A DNA stretch of 64,000 nucleotides from Acanthosoma haemorrhoidale (taxonomy: Eukaryota > Arthropoda > Insecta > Hemiptera > Acanthosomatidae): NCBI GenBank assembly GCA_930367205.1, contig OV884015.1:37811288-37875287 (forward strand), given 5' to 3'. Of the stretch, positions 36,351 to 47,751 are shown piece by piece. The first letter of the stretch is position 1, and each line of letters starts with the position of its first letter. The notes under the pieces were generated by a model. That model ran no database searches. It was not told the DNA's origin and saw only the letters and a list, made by a program, of their open reading frames with translations. A program made the position numbers and the translations under genes.

Positions 36351-36944
36351 TATGTTTCCAATAATGGCATAACGTTACCAATATTTCAAATTATAGTATC
36401 ATCTTGTTTAATCGAATGCTAAGACAAAGCAAGATGAGGTCATTTATTTTACAAATTCACTTAGTATATTCTTGGGATTAAGGTGATATCAACCTTAATT
36501 GGATTTGAAAAACAAATAATGTGATCAATGGATTCCAATTTCCAAGAAAATGAAATCGGTAATTTTTTTATGACTCATCACATTAAATAGTACATCACAA
36601 AGAAAAAAGTCCAGATAGAAAAATAAACCCCAAGAAAAGAAAACACCCCAAAAAAACATTTAGGAAATGAATGCGTAAATTGTTTAAAAAATAAAGATAA
36701 TTACTATTGTATTGTTACTGATTTGAATGGAGAAGCCCTCATGGATAAAGAGCAATAAAAGAAAAAGAAAATCTGAAGAAACAAAAATATAAATTAAGAC
36801 AATATTAAATTTAAAAGAAAACCATGAAATTTACAAATACGAGATAAATAAATGATGTTAATAATGAGGATATAAATATATAAAGTTATATATACAAAAG
36901 AATATTGCATAAACTAGATGAATTATAAATAAATAATTCTCTTG

Positions 36945-37130
36945 CTATCAAGTGCCCGTCTGGATGTTGAGCAGGGATTTGAAGGCACATAAAAGGATGA
37001 AGCAAGTTAGAAGGGAGATAATTCCAACAAGTGGTGAAGGTGACAATAAAGGAATAGTCTAATGTTGCAGTTCTGTGGGCAGAAGTATAGAGATCAAAAA
37101 GATGGGATCTTGTGTTTTAGGCGTAGACTG
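36945..37130 (-). mobile_element. Non-LTR retrotransposon C-terminal tail
   Basis: The minus-strand frame RSHLFDLYTSAHRTATLDYS and then WNYLPSNLL matches the usual last motif of Jockey/RTE-type polymerase proteins (R-x-H..RT..SF....WN-x-LP). Only this tail remains; an in-frame TAA precedes it. Confidence 0.6.
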
Positions 37131-37846
37131 AGGATTTGAACATCTCATAGATGTTATAGCCCCACATGCTATCAGAATGGTATAATTGTGTTAAATTTTT
37201 TAACAATTTTCCAAAATTATATGTGCAGATGCCACTTGAAGATAAACTAAATTAGTTTGATAAGCCAAACGGCACAGTAAAATAAAAATGAAAAATTATA
37301 TTTTCCATATTTTTTGCCATTGAATAAAATGTTTATCCATCAAAAATATGTATAAAATAATAAATTAAAATGTGTCATAGAAATTCTTGTAAGTATTTTG
37401 ATAAGTATCTTTCAGTTGCGAAATAAGGTATATTTATAATAATTATCCAAATAAAAAAAGTTGACAGGAAGGATTCAAACCCTATATAAAATATAAAGTA
37501 GAAATATTCGTTTAGAATTTGCAATCATACCAACATAAATACTTATCTACGTTATTTATTAGATGAAGCAATGAACATCTTAAAATATGGTATAATTTAA
37601 TTAAAGACCAATAAATATATGGTATTATTGATTACATTTAATTTATTTATTTACCATGACAAAATCAAACAATAATAAAACTATGTTAATTTTAAAGCTA
37701 TCTAACTTTTTAATTACTGAATTAATGATGATTGTTTTTATATTTTTGAATTTGTTAGGAAAAATTTTGGTTCAGACAAAAGGCCAGTTTCATCCTGGTA
37801 CAGTCTCTATAGTAAATAATTTTCAGTATACTCTGTACAGTAGATA

Positions 37847-38194
37847 CAGTAGACTCTCCCATATCCAAATTAATGTGGGCGGGGGTGATCCAGATATAAG
37901 AAAAATCTGGATTTGGGAGAATTAAGAAAAAGATTTATTTTATATACTTAGAATAAACTTTATAATTTTACATCAAAATATTTGTTTTAAGTTGTTTATT
38001 TTGTTCTTTTGACAACCTTTCCCGAGTCCCGTTGTCTCACCAGTGCCTTATGAGCATGATTTCTATTAAAATTTATAAAATGTTAATTCCCTCTATAGTT
38101 TTGTCTTATTAGATACCTTATTCTGATTTCAAAAATGACAAAAGTGAGTTGTTTTTTTTCATATTTGGCTATCCGGATATGGGAGAGTCTACTG
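37847..38194. mobile_element. Pogo/Tigger-type MITE (348 bp)
   Basis: Perfect 20-bp terminal inverted repeats, CAGTAGACTCTCCCATATCC at 37847-37866 and its reverse complement at 38175-38194, are flanked by TA on both sides (37845-37846 and 38195-38196), the target of Tc1/mariner-pogo elements. The CAGTAGACTCTC start is close to Tigger ends. The interior shows no transposase frame. A partial inverted copy (GATCCAGATAT / ATCTGGATTTGGGAGA) lies just inside the left end. Confidence 0.9.
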
Positions 38195-38364
38195 TATATC
38201 CAAATTATAAGTTATGTTAGATAAAAGATAAGAATTTCTATTCATAAATTAGCACTCATATTAATTATATAAAAAAAATATATATATATAGTTAATATGA
38301 GGTAATATACATGAAGTATCTATTTGGCCTTAATAAAATGAAAGATTTAAATTTAAAAATTTAC

Positions 38365-38419
38365 CTTCTGCAAAGCATGTTGTTAGTTGCAACCATGTTG
38401 TCAGCTCTGAATCAGAGGT
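38365..38419 (-). CDS. Candidate upstream exon of the FAM169-type gene
   Basis: Minus-strand segment between an ATGTTTAG acceptor and a GCAGAAG|GTAAAT donor. It is open in the frame TSDSELTTWLQLTTCFAEG and leaves one base, exactly the phase needed by the exon starting at 31164 (reading on as GVSLRIDG). An in-frame TAG just upstream fixes it as internal. In FAM169 relatives the equivalent place reads LALFAPED-like, so the match is only fair. The alternative is a first exon using ATG at 38396 (MVATNNMLCRR), which has the wrong phase for direct joining. Confidence 0.3.
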
Positions 38420-39614
38420 CTAAACATACTCCTATTATAGGCTAGAACCCTTTCTAAAGTAGTTCACCTTATCTCTTATCTGAGGTCAATTGGCCCTTTT
38501 AAAATAAACACTAGATAAATTAGATAAACAACTGTCCTGTTTATCGTCTGTCGGATGCTCCCTATCACGTGAACACTTGGCCAAATACAAGTGTCACATG
38601 CACGAGATATAGAGATACATGTGACTTTTTTGGTCTCGCAAATAGCTTCATTGATATTGTTAACTTTCCGTATTAAAAAAAAAAAAAATGCGGAAATACA
38701 AGTTATCTGTTGTTATATCAGTGGCATAAAGAGGTCATACATATTAAACGAAGATCGACTACTCAATATCAACAACTGGATATGTTACATATTTTATTTT
38801 AATTTATAGGATTTTCCCTAAATTGAGGTTTTCCTTGCCAATCAATAGTATTATTTTATTTAAATTTTCCAATTCTTCCTTTCCAAAGTATATTTCTTAC
38901 ATAATAAAAATAATATTTATGTAACTGTACATATATTTTGTATACTGTTAAACTAGTTGATCAAACAATCAATGTCTTTCCCATAATTTTTTTTTTTTAC
39001 TTAATTTCCGTTACATAAATTTTGATCTAAATTAAATTTTTTAGACATATATTTTTCTTACAAGAGCTTTTTAAATATCTTTTAACCAAAAATATTTTAT
39101 TTTATTTCTTAATGGCCACACCCTAAAATCTCTTTTTTGACAAATAAAAAAATTGTAAATAACTAAAATATTTACAAACAAAAATTTTAAAGTTGGCTAG
39201 AACAAAAGAAAAACATGCTTAGAATATCTTTGAAATTATTTCTATTTATCCTTAACCATGTTTTTCTTCATGCTTCCCATTATTGTTTCAAACCATAGTA
39301 TCAAATCAAAACATAATAAAAATATTCCAAGTGGATTATGCTTTAAAAATTTCAGATTTTTCAGAACAAAATAACTTTTAGGGACCTAAAACTATCTATA
39401 TCATGGATATAAGTAGGAAACTGTAATATATCCATTGTTCGCCAGTATGCAGTTGAACATTCCATAGTGGGATCATACTTTAATTAAATTCTAAACTTGG
39501 AGTTTAGGAAAGAAATTTTATTAGCAATAAACATTAAGTAATAAATATATTAAAACATTTATTAAGTGTTGTTATTATTATTACCATAACCCCATGGTGA
39601 CATTTCACTATATA
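38420..39614. other. Intergenic, possible promoter features
   Basis: Contains a CACGTG E-box (about 38566) and GTGTCACATG strings at 38591-38600, upstream of the candidate minus-strand exon at 38.4 kb. Otherwise AT-rich and featureless. Confidence 0.35.
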
Positions 39615-39772
39615 CAGTACTATCTCACTAAACAATAGTTTTATGTTTAATACAATAGTTTTATCTATTCTATTAGCTGTTTTAATATGAATTTGTTAGA
39701 GCCTGAAGGAAAACACTTTCATTTACAGTACCACATCACAATTAAGGCACATTACTAGAAAAATTTGCTTTG

Positions 39773-39949
39773 CACATAGTATCACAAGATGGAGACATAA
39801 CTTCAGCTTTAAAAGCTTTGAATCTAAAGCAAGTGGTGTTTTTCCTTGCCACAACTTGGGAGTCAATCAACCCAAAACTTATACGGACTTCTTGGAATGA
39901 GTTATTGGGCAAGGAATGTGTTTCTGAAGAAGACCAGTGCATCAAATAG
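39773..39949 (+). pseudogene. Pogo/Tigger transposase C-terminal fragment
   Basis: A 58-codon open stretch to TAG reads TSALKALNLKQVVFFLATTW followed by ESINPKLIRTSWNELLG. This matches the end of Tigger/Jerky-type transposases, where a 'D.i.~i...W..v...tI..sW.kl' block follows the catalytic core. The overlapping minus-strand open frame is a shadow. No start codon is near; it is a relic. Confidence 0.7.
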
Positions 39950-40370
39950 GCTAAGGTTTTTTTTTTGGTTTTTTTACTTAGCTCTATAACTTATAAAAAT
40001 AGGATGTAGGAAAAATAAAAGGAAAATTATTTTGGGTTGAGGGGTACCTTTCACTGAGGGGAGTCCCATTTGAAGGAAGTATGAGAAAGATATGGGGTGT
40101 GGGATGCCTAAAAGAGGCGGGTGGATTCAGAAAGGTAGCGAGAGTCTACCTAAATAGGCTAAGGAGAATGGTTTACAGTAGCAGCAGATTCTTCTTCTCC
40201 AGCATCTCTGAGAGGAAGCATTTAAAAAAAAATGTTATTTAAATCAAAATAAACTATAATAATAAACATCTTTTACAAGTTTTTTTTACAAAAAATAAAA
40301 GTGTTTTCCGTAAACAAAATGCATTTGAACACATAAATATAATATGTGTAAGATTACATATATTACCATA

Positions 40371-40396
40371 CCATAAGAATATATATATTCTTATGG
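40371..40396. repeat. 26-bp perfect palindrome
   Basis: Begins CCATAAGAATATA and continues as its exact reverse complement, with no spacer. It lies inside the Tigger-like remnant. Confidence 0.9.
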
Positions 40397-40565
40397 GCAT
40401 TTTAATATTTGGACTTTTTTTAATTATTCTAATACACATTTTGTATTGCATAAAATAAAAAGTAGCCCTATTGTTTATTTTTCCCCAACTTCCATGTTTT
40501 ACATTTTTCACTAATCCGAACACCCTCTAGCAACAATTAGATCAGATTAGTGAGATTGCATTGTA

Positions 40566-43500
40566 CTTACAAAAAAATAGGTATGAAAAGTCAAAATTAA
40601 TATTTTAGAGAAGTAGTTGTTTTTACTTGTTTTCCCAAAACATATTCTTTAGTGCAATAAATTAATAACATTATTCTACAAGCCTTAAAATAAAACCTCA
40701 ACCAGTTCTTTACAGCTTCTAAGCTCTGAGTTTTGAGCCATTAGATTATGTGTATGCCAGTTTTTGTTGTTTAAAGATGTTTGACTTTCATTAGACTAAA
40801 GCTCAAAAAAACACAAAGTTTATAAAATCTTAAAAAATATATGTGCTTGCCTCTGCAACACAAGCACATATTCCAAGTTTTATACAAATTGTAGACAGTG
40901 AGGGTCAAATTCATTTTTTTTTTTTTTTTGGTGTCATCTCAATTTTTTATATGTTTTATTCAATTATTATTTATATACCAATTTCATTATCAAATCATTT
41001 AACCAGTGGTTAACTAGAAATTTTACAATTACATTCTTTTGTAATGAAATTGTCTAAATGAATATCGTTTTGATCAAAGAACAAACCGAATGAAGTCAAA
41101 AACAATATAAAAAAATACTTTCTTGAAATAAGCAAAGACTGATCAGTTCTCTCTGGTAACAGAATATTGGCAAAATAATATTCGTATATACATACATATT
41201 TATGAGAAAAAATAGCTGATCATAAAAAGATTGTGTCATTTTAATGTTCCTTACTAAGACGTCATTATGCAGATAGTTCTTGCACAGTGCATTCAGATAA
41301 TATTGTGTGTTGTGAGTCAATATTAAGTTAGATCTCTGGGATTCAGGCAAATATAAAACATTTTATTGGTCATATATTTACCTGAAACAATGAGAATTAT
41401 TTAAACTGAGTACTAATATGACATAAACTACCATGTTGGGCTGTACTAGTATTTATTTAGAAGAAAAATTATAATTAAACTGTCTGCATTATCACGAAAT
41501 GCCTGTCCTTGCAAAAATTTAGAATTAAACTTGATTGTTTTAATAAAGAGCATGCCATGTTTATTAAAGTTAACTTTTAGTTGCCAGTAGGGCCATGATT
41601 CATACATCATTTTTTAGTGATGATTTTGTAGCTGTTCCATATTTTTCATAAATTTATTTGTTACATTAAATATGATTATATTATCATTCTGGACAAATTA
41701 AAATATACCAAAGGGATGCAAGAAAGTTTAACAATGAAGACTAATGTAAATAAGTATTATCAAGTAAGTATAGGAATGATGATAATATTGTTCATTTCTT
41801 ATTGTCTGTTATCATATACAGGGGAAGTTATTTCTAAGAAAATATATTAAATCAGATGATATAGAGAGCCAAATAAAATATCTATAGATTATAAAGAAAT
41901 ACAACCACTGAATAATGCATGTTCAGTATCAGAAGTATTGAGAGATATTCCTGAAAGTTTCCTTTAATTGATGTGATTTTATTATTTTTAACAAATGCAC
42001 CTTGAAGCTACATTATCATTTAAAGAAAATAAACTTAACAAAATGGACACTTAACAAAACCATGTCCATAAATGCATTTATATTTTTTAAAATATTTATT
42101 TTAAAATATTCAAATGTTTCTTAGATTCTATTGGTGCACCAATGATAAATATAAGTACTTTTCATTGAAATCTTTTTATTGCAGCTAGGTTTGATTTTTT
42201 TTTTTGTTGGCCAGTAAATCTGTGCTCCATATGCCCAAATGGTTCACTGATGATAGATAGACAATTTTTCGGAATAAAATTTACCAAGTTTGTTCAGGGA
42301 AACATATCTTACTCCAGCCAGGCAGATTTTAAATCAGCTTTATTTTTTTTTAGTTTCATTATTATTAGTTTGAGAACAGCCTTCAGGTGCCAAAGAGAGT
42401 TCAGGTCTAACTGAGGTGTTTGTAAACATTTAGGTCTATATTACATACCGTATCGAGTATTCATAGCTCTACACTTGAAATATCAAATAACAAACTTTTT
42501 ATTATAATATTGTAATATTAATGTTTTAAATCAGTATTTGCACATTCTTTTATATCTAACTAACAATTATGTTGTCATAAACTAATGAAGAAATAAGTTA
42601 AAAATGACTTATTCATTATGGGGTACAGGTGTATCCCGCAAGCATAAACATGTGATGAAAATCACACGCTTAGCCTATAGTTAAAATTCACCTATAGTAA
42701 CGTAACAGTTGAAGACATACAAATATCTATTGAAACCTATTTGGACATATGAAGGACAGACATGATAAAAAATCACACATCTTGGCAATATAGAGATTTG
42801 AATGCTAAGTACTCAGGCTAATAACTGCACCACCATATGTTAGCAACTTCACACTGCACATAGACCTACAAGCTTCATAAGTACATACTGACATGAAAAA
42901 AATATACAGACATGACAAACTTATCTTGTCATTTGAACCAACTAATATAGGAACTGTCCACACTTGGCTTAAGAGAAGCTGGAATAGACATCTGTTAAGA
43001 TGACCATCCAATCCTAAATATAATTAAGGGGAAGTATCACTTGATGTCCTTCACCTTCATGCTGGTGTGATTCTGTTTCACAGTTGTGAATCAATCAATA
43101 AAGACACCATAATCAATTTGGTTTAGTAGGACCATCTTACAATAATTTTGGGAGTACATTTTTAACACATTGGTAAACCTGAAACTCAGAATAACATTTA
43201 TTTTTGCTCATGAAGAACTTCTTCCAATCCACACTCCCTGATTATTTTGCGAGGCTCTTTCTGGCACTACAAGGGTTTGTGGAAACATAAACCCTTTCTT
43301 CTCTCTTCAATTGTTTGACTTTCTGTTTTAAAGATAAAGAGCAGAGGGCTTATTTCCGATTAATCTTTCATACAGGAAATATCGCTACTTTTCATCACCT
43401 CAGCCATCCTTATTGTGTTTATTTTTTTTAAAACTGTCATCCATGGCTGGCCGGTGGCCGGACATGTCGCTAGAAAATTGACTGAAGTTGTCTATCCAAC

Positions 43501-44699
43501 TACTGCTGGAGTTTTTATACTTTCCTACTCAAACTAAATTTAAATAAAATGCACAAGAAATATTTATTCTGTAGAAGGCTAAATAAAATGTGGGAGGAAA
43601 AAATGTACTATTTAACAACCATATAATGAATTGAAATAACATCATTACAATGTAACAATATTTTTAGTAGCTATGTTTGTTTTTTTGCATATTAAACAAT
43701 TACATGGTAATTCAAAGTATATATATTTTTTTTTTAATACAAGAAATAATTCCCAAAAATGAGTTAGTTTCTATTTTGTACAGAAGTTTTTTTCAACAGT
43801 TTGCTTATTTTACCATAAAACACAGGTGTGACTAAGTATAGATGTTTATTTATACATGTATATACACTTTTTTTCAGCACCCCTCCCAAAATACTTATTG
43901 TCCTCATACAAAAAAAATGTTCAAATATAAATTTGAAAAACGTAATCAGTTTTTAGGGCTAAACCATCTATACTCTTGTAACCTGTTTGTTATATATGAT
44001 TGCAGACTTAAGCATGGAAAGAATTTGATCTCTGACCAGACCCATTTTTCTGAATATTACTATTCAGTAAAAGTGGCCTTTTTTAATTTTTGTAAATTCA
44101 GTTCATTTTTTATGCTGCTTCCCAAGTTAATTAAATATTTTATGGTCCACAATTTACCAGAACCAATATGCATCTAACTCCCATTTTTCACATTAACTTG
44201 ATTAGCAGACCTTGTGACTCCAAAATGACATGTTAAATGAAAATTTGGACAGCTAAGCAATTAAAATAAAAATTTTATTTCAGCAAAATTGGTTTTTATT
44301 TTTATGCATATTGAAAAATGTTGATTCCTTTCTAAAACATAGCATGGGAACCTTACTGCATTGGAAATCCTGAGCTTCAAAATTTTTCTTTGAATATTCC
44401 ATATTTTTCTGAATTATGACCCAATAAAAATGTTTGGTGAAATCTTTGTTAGCCCGTAAAATTCTATCAGTTTGACACACATTGATGAAATATCTTATCT
44501 TAAGATATGGCATTAAGCTTCCCCCAAAATCCCTTTCTTTTCTTTATCGTTCTGACATACTTGATAACTTAATAACAGAGCCACTTCAAATTGATGATAA
44601 ATTATTTAATTAAATTTCAGAATTACCAACAAAAAAAAAGACTTAGGGACAGGTAGAGGTAAAATTCTTAATGTTAAACAAGTTTAAATAAAAATTCCC
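40566..44699. other. Intergenic, no confirmed gene
   Basis: No conserved coding segment. The minus-strand piece at about 43235-43320 (KVKQLKREERVYVSTNPCSA..) vaguely resembles a transposase helix-turn-helix region but is too short to call. A tRNA-like string on the minus strand near 42790-42840 was judged too weak. Confidence 0.45.
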
Positions 44700-44960
44700 C
44701 AAACATTGCAGGAACATCTGCCCTTCTAGAACTTTGGATCTTCAAATTCCAGATTCAACCTGAATGCAGGAAGTTCTCTCATGTCACCTTTACATCCCCC
44801 ACCATACTTTATGTCCAGCTGTTCTATTCCTATCAGATAAAGAACTGGGCCACCATTTTAAATATGATGATGAACTCTATGTAAAATTAATGCGTAAAGG
44901 ACAGATCTGTAATCCTGTTCCCACTTAATTATGAAATTCTCGATCTGTCCAGTAAACCTA
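44700..44960 (+). mobile_element. Non-LTR retrotransposon fragment (RT interior)
   Basis: Aligns with 52.73-52.86 kb (AGAACATCTGCCCTTCTAGAAC vs AGAACACCTTGCCCTTTTAGAAC and onward). The frame LLELWIFKFQIQPECRKFSH corresponds to the Jockey-type RT region 'L..W...w.l..n..Kc.~v.f'. A fourth copy of the family seen at 9, 11 and 53 kb, from a more 5' part. Confidence 0.55.
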
Positions 44961-46437
44961 CTAAACAATGGCTTTTTATCTAAAATTAATTACCGGACTG
45001 AACGAACAATTTATAGATTGACATTCAATTCCACACAACTTATATTTAAATAACAATTTCGATAAATAATTCCTTAAATTCAATCTAGACCACTCTATAA
45101 AGCAGAACTAGATTTAGGGAACAGAATAAGCAAGTATTTAATGTAACTGTGAGTTCTTCATGCCAAGCAGTTTTTTACTTACTAAGATTTTTAGTCAAAA
45201 AATAAACCATGGAATACTCCAAACCATGTCGTCTACTTAGATCACATCGATGTCATTATCCCCATACATGTTCTTAATACAGTGCTATTGTTTGCATCTT
45301 ATCACTAAAAAATTTTTATTGTCCTCTAAAGACAATGTAATATTTCATATGCATTAGATGGCTTGTTAAAGGAAATTTAAGTACTGAAATCAGTAATGAT
45401 TAACAATAAAATAATGAAAAAAAACTGGTTGGCTGCACAAAAGCGCCACAGAACATACCTTAAACCTTCGAAACAATGACATTGATTTTAGTATGGTGAT
45501 TATTAGAAATAGAGAACTTCTGAGCTTATATTACTATATGATATAAGATAATCGTTAGTAATTGGGAAAAAAACTCTTAAATTATACAGTGAGTACATAC
45601 AGAATTATCTTACGGATTTTGATTACTAATGTATGCTGGTATACAATTGTCAGGCTTATTTGAGAATGTAAAATCACTAAATCTTGTAACAATATTTGTA
45701 TCAAGTGAATTATCTTTTAAAAATGAATAATAGTCTGAAAGTGCAGGGATGTTTCCACAAATATGAAACCTGGGATCTAGAGATTAATTGCCTGGGAAAA
45801 GCAAGGATGATCAGTGGGAACAGGGTATACTCAAAACCAGTCAGTAAGTTCTAGACCAAAACCAGTGACTAAGTAAGATGTGACCATGAAGCCATAAGTC
45901 AACAGATCAAAATCTACCAATATATATGAATATATCTATGTTATTATATATAAATGTATAGAGCCAATTATACTAATACAAAATAGACAAACCAATAATA
46001 CACAAAATCATATTCATGAAGGCCTATAAATTAAACTGATTCATTATCAACTTTAATAGATGTCCTTTTGACTCTTTATGAATGCCAAAGTAAAAACTTT
46101 AGCAAAGATGAGGTCATTACAATCTGCTATTAAAACTGATTTGCTATGTGAGCAATTATATAAAATTAAATAGGGAACCTAAACAGTTGGACAATGTGCA
46201 TTGCCTGCTTACATTATGTTAATATTATTGTATATTATATTTTTATTTTTTAATGTATTTGGTATAATAGTGAATTTCAGAATAACTTCCCATTAATTAA
46301 AAAAATTAATAGATATCATGCTAAATGAGTAAATTAAACTTTAAGTGGTCAAATACAACCTAAATTGTGCTAATGATACAGTAAAACAGTAAATAAGGTG
46401 ATACTAAGAAATACAAACACAGTATATATTTAAAATA
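44961..46437. other. Intergenic, nothing recognised
   Basis: AT-rich sequence downstream of Nup43 with no coding signal. Confidence 0.5.
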
Positions 46438-46469
46438 TTTATTAGAAAAAGAAAGTATCAATATTTATT
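46438..46469 (-). terminator. Two AATAAA polyadenylation signals after Nup43
   Basis: Minus-strand AATAAA at 46469-46464 and 46443-46438, about 150 and 175 nt past the Nup43 stop. Either would give a short 3' UTR. Confidence 0.45.
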
Positions 46470-46617
46470 GCATGAACTGCAATTACAAATGATAAGTTCA
46501 TAAATGCAAAGAATCTGTAAGTTTAAATACATACATGTATATAATATTATACATTATGCATTTACAGCATCTGTATACATTATACATCTATAAAATCTTA
46601 TAAATATTTTTTTGTAA

Positions 46618-47751
46618 TCAATTTATTTTCAATGGCTTCACAAATACCAAAGCATCATTATCTGTTGAACAAACCAACTGTTCTTTAACAACATCCAAAG
46701 AATTAGTTGGGATGTGTTTCTTACCAATTAATGCTCGAATTTGTGGTTCTATATAAGGTTGTGTTTTTATTGTATTGCGTAATTCTAGTGGTAAACCCAT
46801 CAAACGCGGGTCAAGAAGTTCACCTGTTAGAAGCTTACCAAAATTATTCCAATGCCAAACTTCACCGCCTAAAGAAGCCGTGAACATGTTGGCAGGCCAA
46901 TCTTCATGAAACTGTAAGGAGGTAATAGGGTGGTCATGAGCTTTGTACACAGTCAATGGATGAAAACCAGTTCTTAAATCCCAGGTAACAACAGCACCAT
47001 CCGTTCCTCCTGTTACAACGATTTGGCGTTGTCTTGGAAATGGAGTTATACAAGTAAGACCAATTGTTTCTTCGCTGTTGTAGGGGAAAATCTTAGCGGG
47101 CTCAAAGAGCCCTTCTCGTAAATCCCACAAACTTATCTGTCCTCGTAAATTACCCACTAATACCTCATTTGCACTAAGGATACCGAGGCAACTTGCTTCA
47201 TCATTGTAATGATTAATAGTTCCAAGATTCGTTTTTAAATCGGATGAAAGAAAATACAAATGACCATTCTGACCTAAGGCACTTATAAATGTACTTCCTA
47301 CTTCGAATGTTTTGTATGATATGGAACTTTCTCCAAAGAATTCACTGTCCCAGTTTTGTACAAGCTTCATACTAGGCTTCCCAAAATGTTCATCATTAGT
47401 CACATTCACCAGACCCAACTCTCCTCCTTCAGTGGAATATAAAAACTTGTTATTATCAACGAACTTCAAACCGGTAACATCTCCTGAAACTGGTATTTTG
47501 TGAAGGGTAGTTGGTACTTTTTCAGCAATAAACTTTGATGTTTCAGTTTCATCCATCTGATTCCAATCCCAGTTATTGGGGTAAAACCATAAGCCCAAGA
47601 AATTTTCATCTTCTTCATAAGTTCCAGTAACAAAATAATTGGGAACTCCAAGTTCTGGTTTCCACCTCACTGATGACACTTTAGCAGAAATATATGTTCG
47701 CTCAATAACATTATACGTAACGCTGGTCAAATCCTGACCTGTTCGATTCAT
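46618..47751 (-). CDS. NUP43: Nucleoporin Nup43 (WD40 protein, 377 aa)
   Basis: Nup43 is the small beta-propeller subunit of the Y-shaped (Nup107-160) scaffold of the nuclear pore, which also acts at kinetochores in mitosis. The 377-residue frame is close to the 380 residues of human NUP43. It begins with the diagnostic VSSVRWKPE..YFVTGTYEEDENFLGLW (residues 25-55). Four later blades are visible: ELGLVNV (about 111), GQISLWDLREG (204-214), VVTGGTDGAVVTWDLRTG (245-262) and AHDHPITSLQFH..FTASLGGEVWHW (271-301). It ends SLDVVKEQLVCSTDNDALVFV, matching the conserved 'LDV....VCGTDAEAI' closure. The reading frame has no intron and no break, whereas nearby genes are split into small exons; either the locus lost its introns or this is a retrocopy. 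The start ATG at 47751 is the first in frame. Function assigned with high confidence. Confidence 0.95.
   Translation of the reverse strand: MNRTGQDLTSVTYNVIERTYISAKVSSVRWKPELGVPNYFVTGTYEEDENFLGLWFYPNNWDWNQMDETETSKFIAEKVPTTLHKIPVSGDVTGLKFVDNNKFLYSTEGGELGLVNVTNDEHFGKPSMKLVQNWDSEFFGESSISYKTFEVGSTFISALGQNGHLYFLSSDLKTNLGTINHYNDEASCLGILSANEVLVGNLRGQISLWDLREGLFEPAKIFPYNSEETIGLTCITPFPRQRQIVVTGGTDGAVVTWDLRTGFHPLTVYKAHDHPITSLQFHEDWPANMFTASLGGEVWHWNNFGKLLTGELLDPRLMGLPLELRNTIKTQPYIEPQIRALIGKKHIPTNSLDVVKEQLVCSTDNDALVFVKPLKIN

Larger units (their letters stand above)
31165..38364. other. Probable large intron of the FAM169-type gene with TE debris
   Basis: No confident exon was found between the four FAM169 exons and the candidate exon at 38365-38419. 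The stretch holds a mariner remnant, a non-LTR tail and part of a pogo-like MITE (listed separately). Two minus-strand open patches (about 33745-33880 and 34945-35070) look protein-like but match nothing I know. Confidence 0.4.
39615..40563 (+). mobile_element. Tigger/pogo-like transposon remnant (0.95 kb)
   Basis: The ends are imperfect inverted repeats: CAGTACTATCTCACTAAAC on the left and, reversed, CAATGCAATCTCACTAATC on the right, with TA flanking both sides (39613-39614 and 40564-40565). Inside, on the plus strand, is the C-terminal part of a pogo-type transposase (separate entry). Most of the transposase, including the DDD core, is missing, so this is an internally deleted copy. Confidence 0.65.

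Noticed and set aside
39742..39945. Minus-strand 67-codon ORF
   Set aside because: The plus strand of the same segment encodes a clear pogo-type transposase end, so this is its shadow.
42780..42850. tRNA-like SINE promoter on the minus strand
   Set aside because: A- and B-box-like strings deviate too much, and no second copy was recognised in the window.
43235..43320. Transposase helix-turn-helix fragment (minus)
   Set aside because: Only about 28 codons before a stop; similarity too vague to name.
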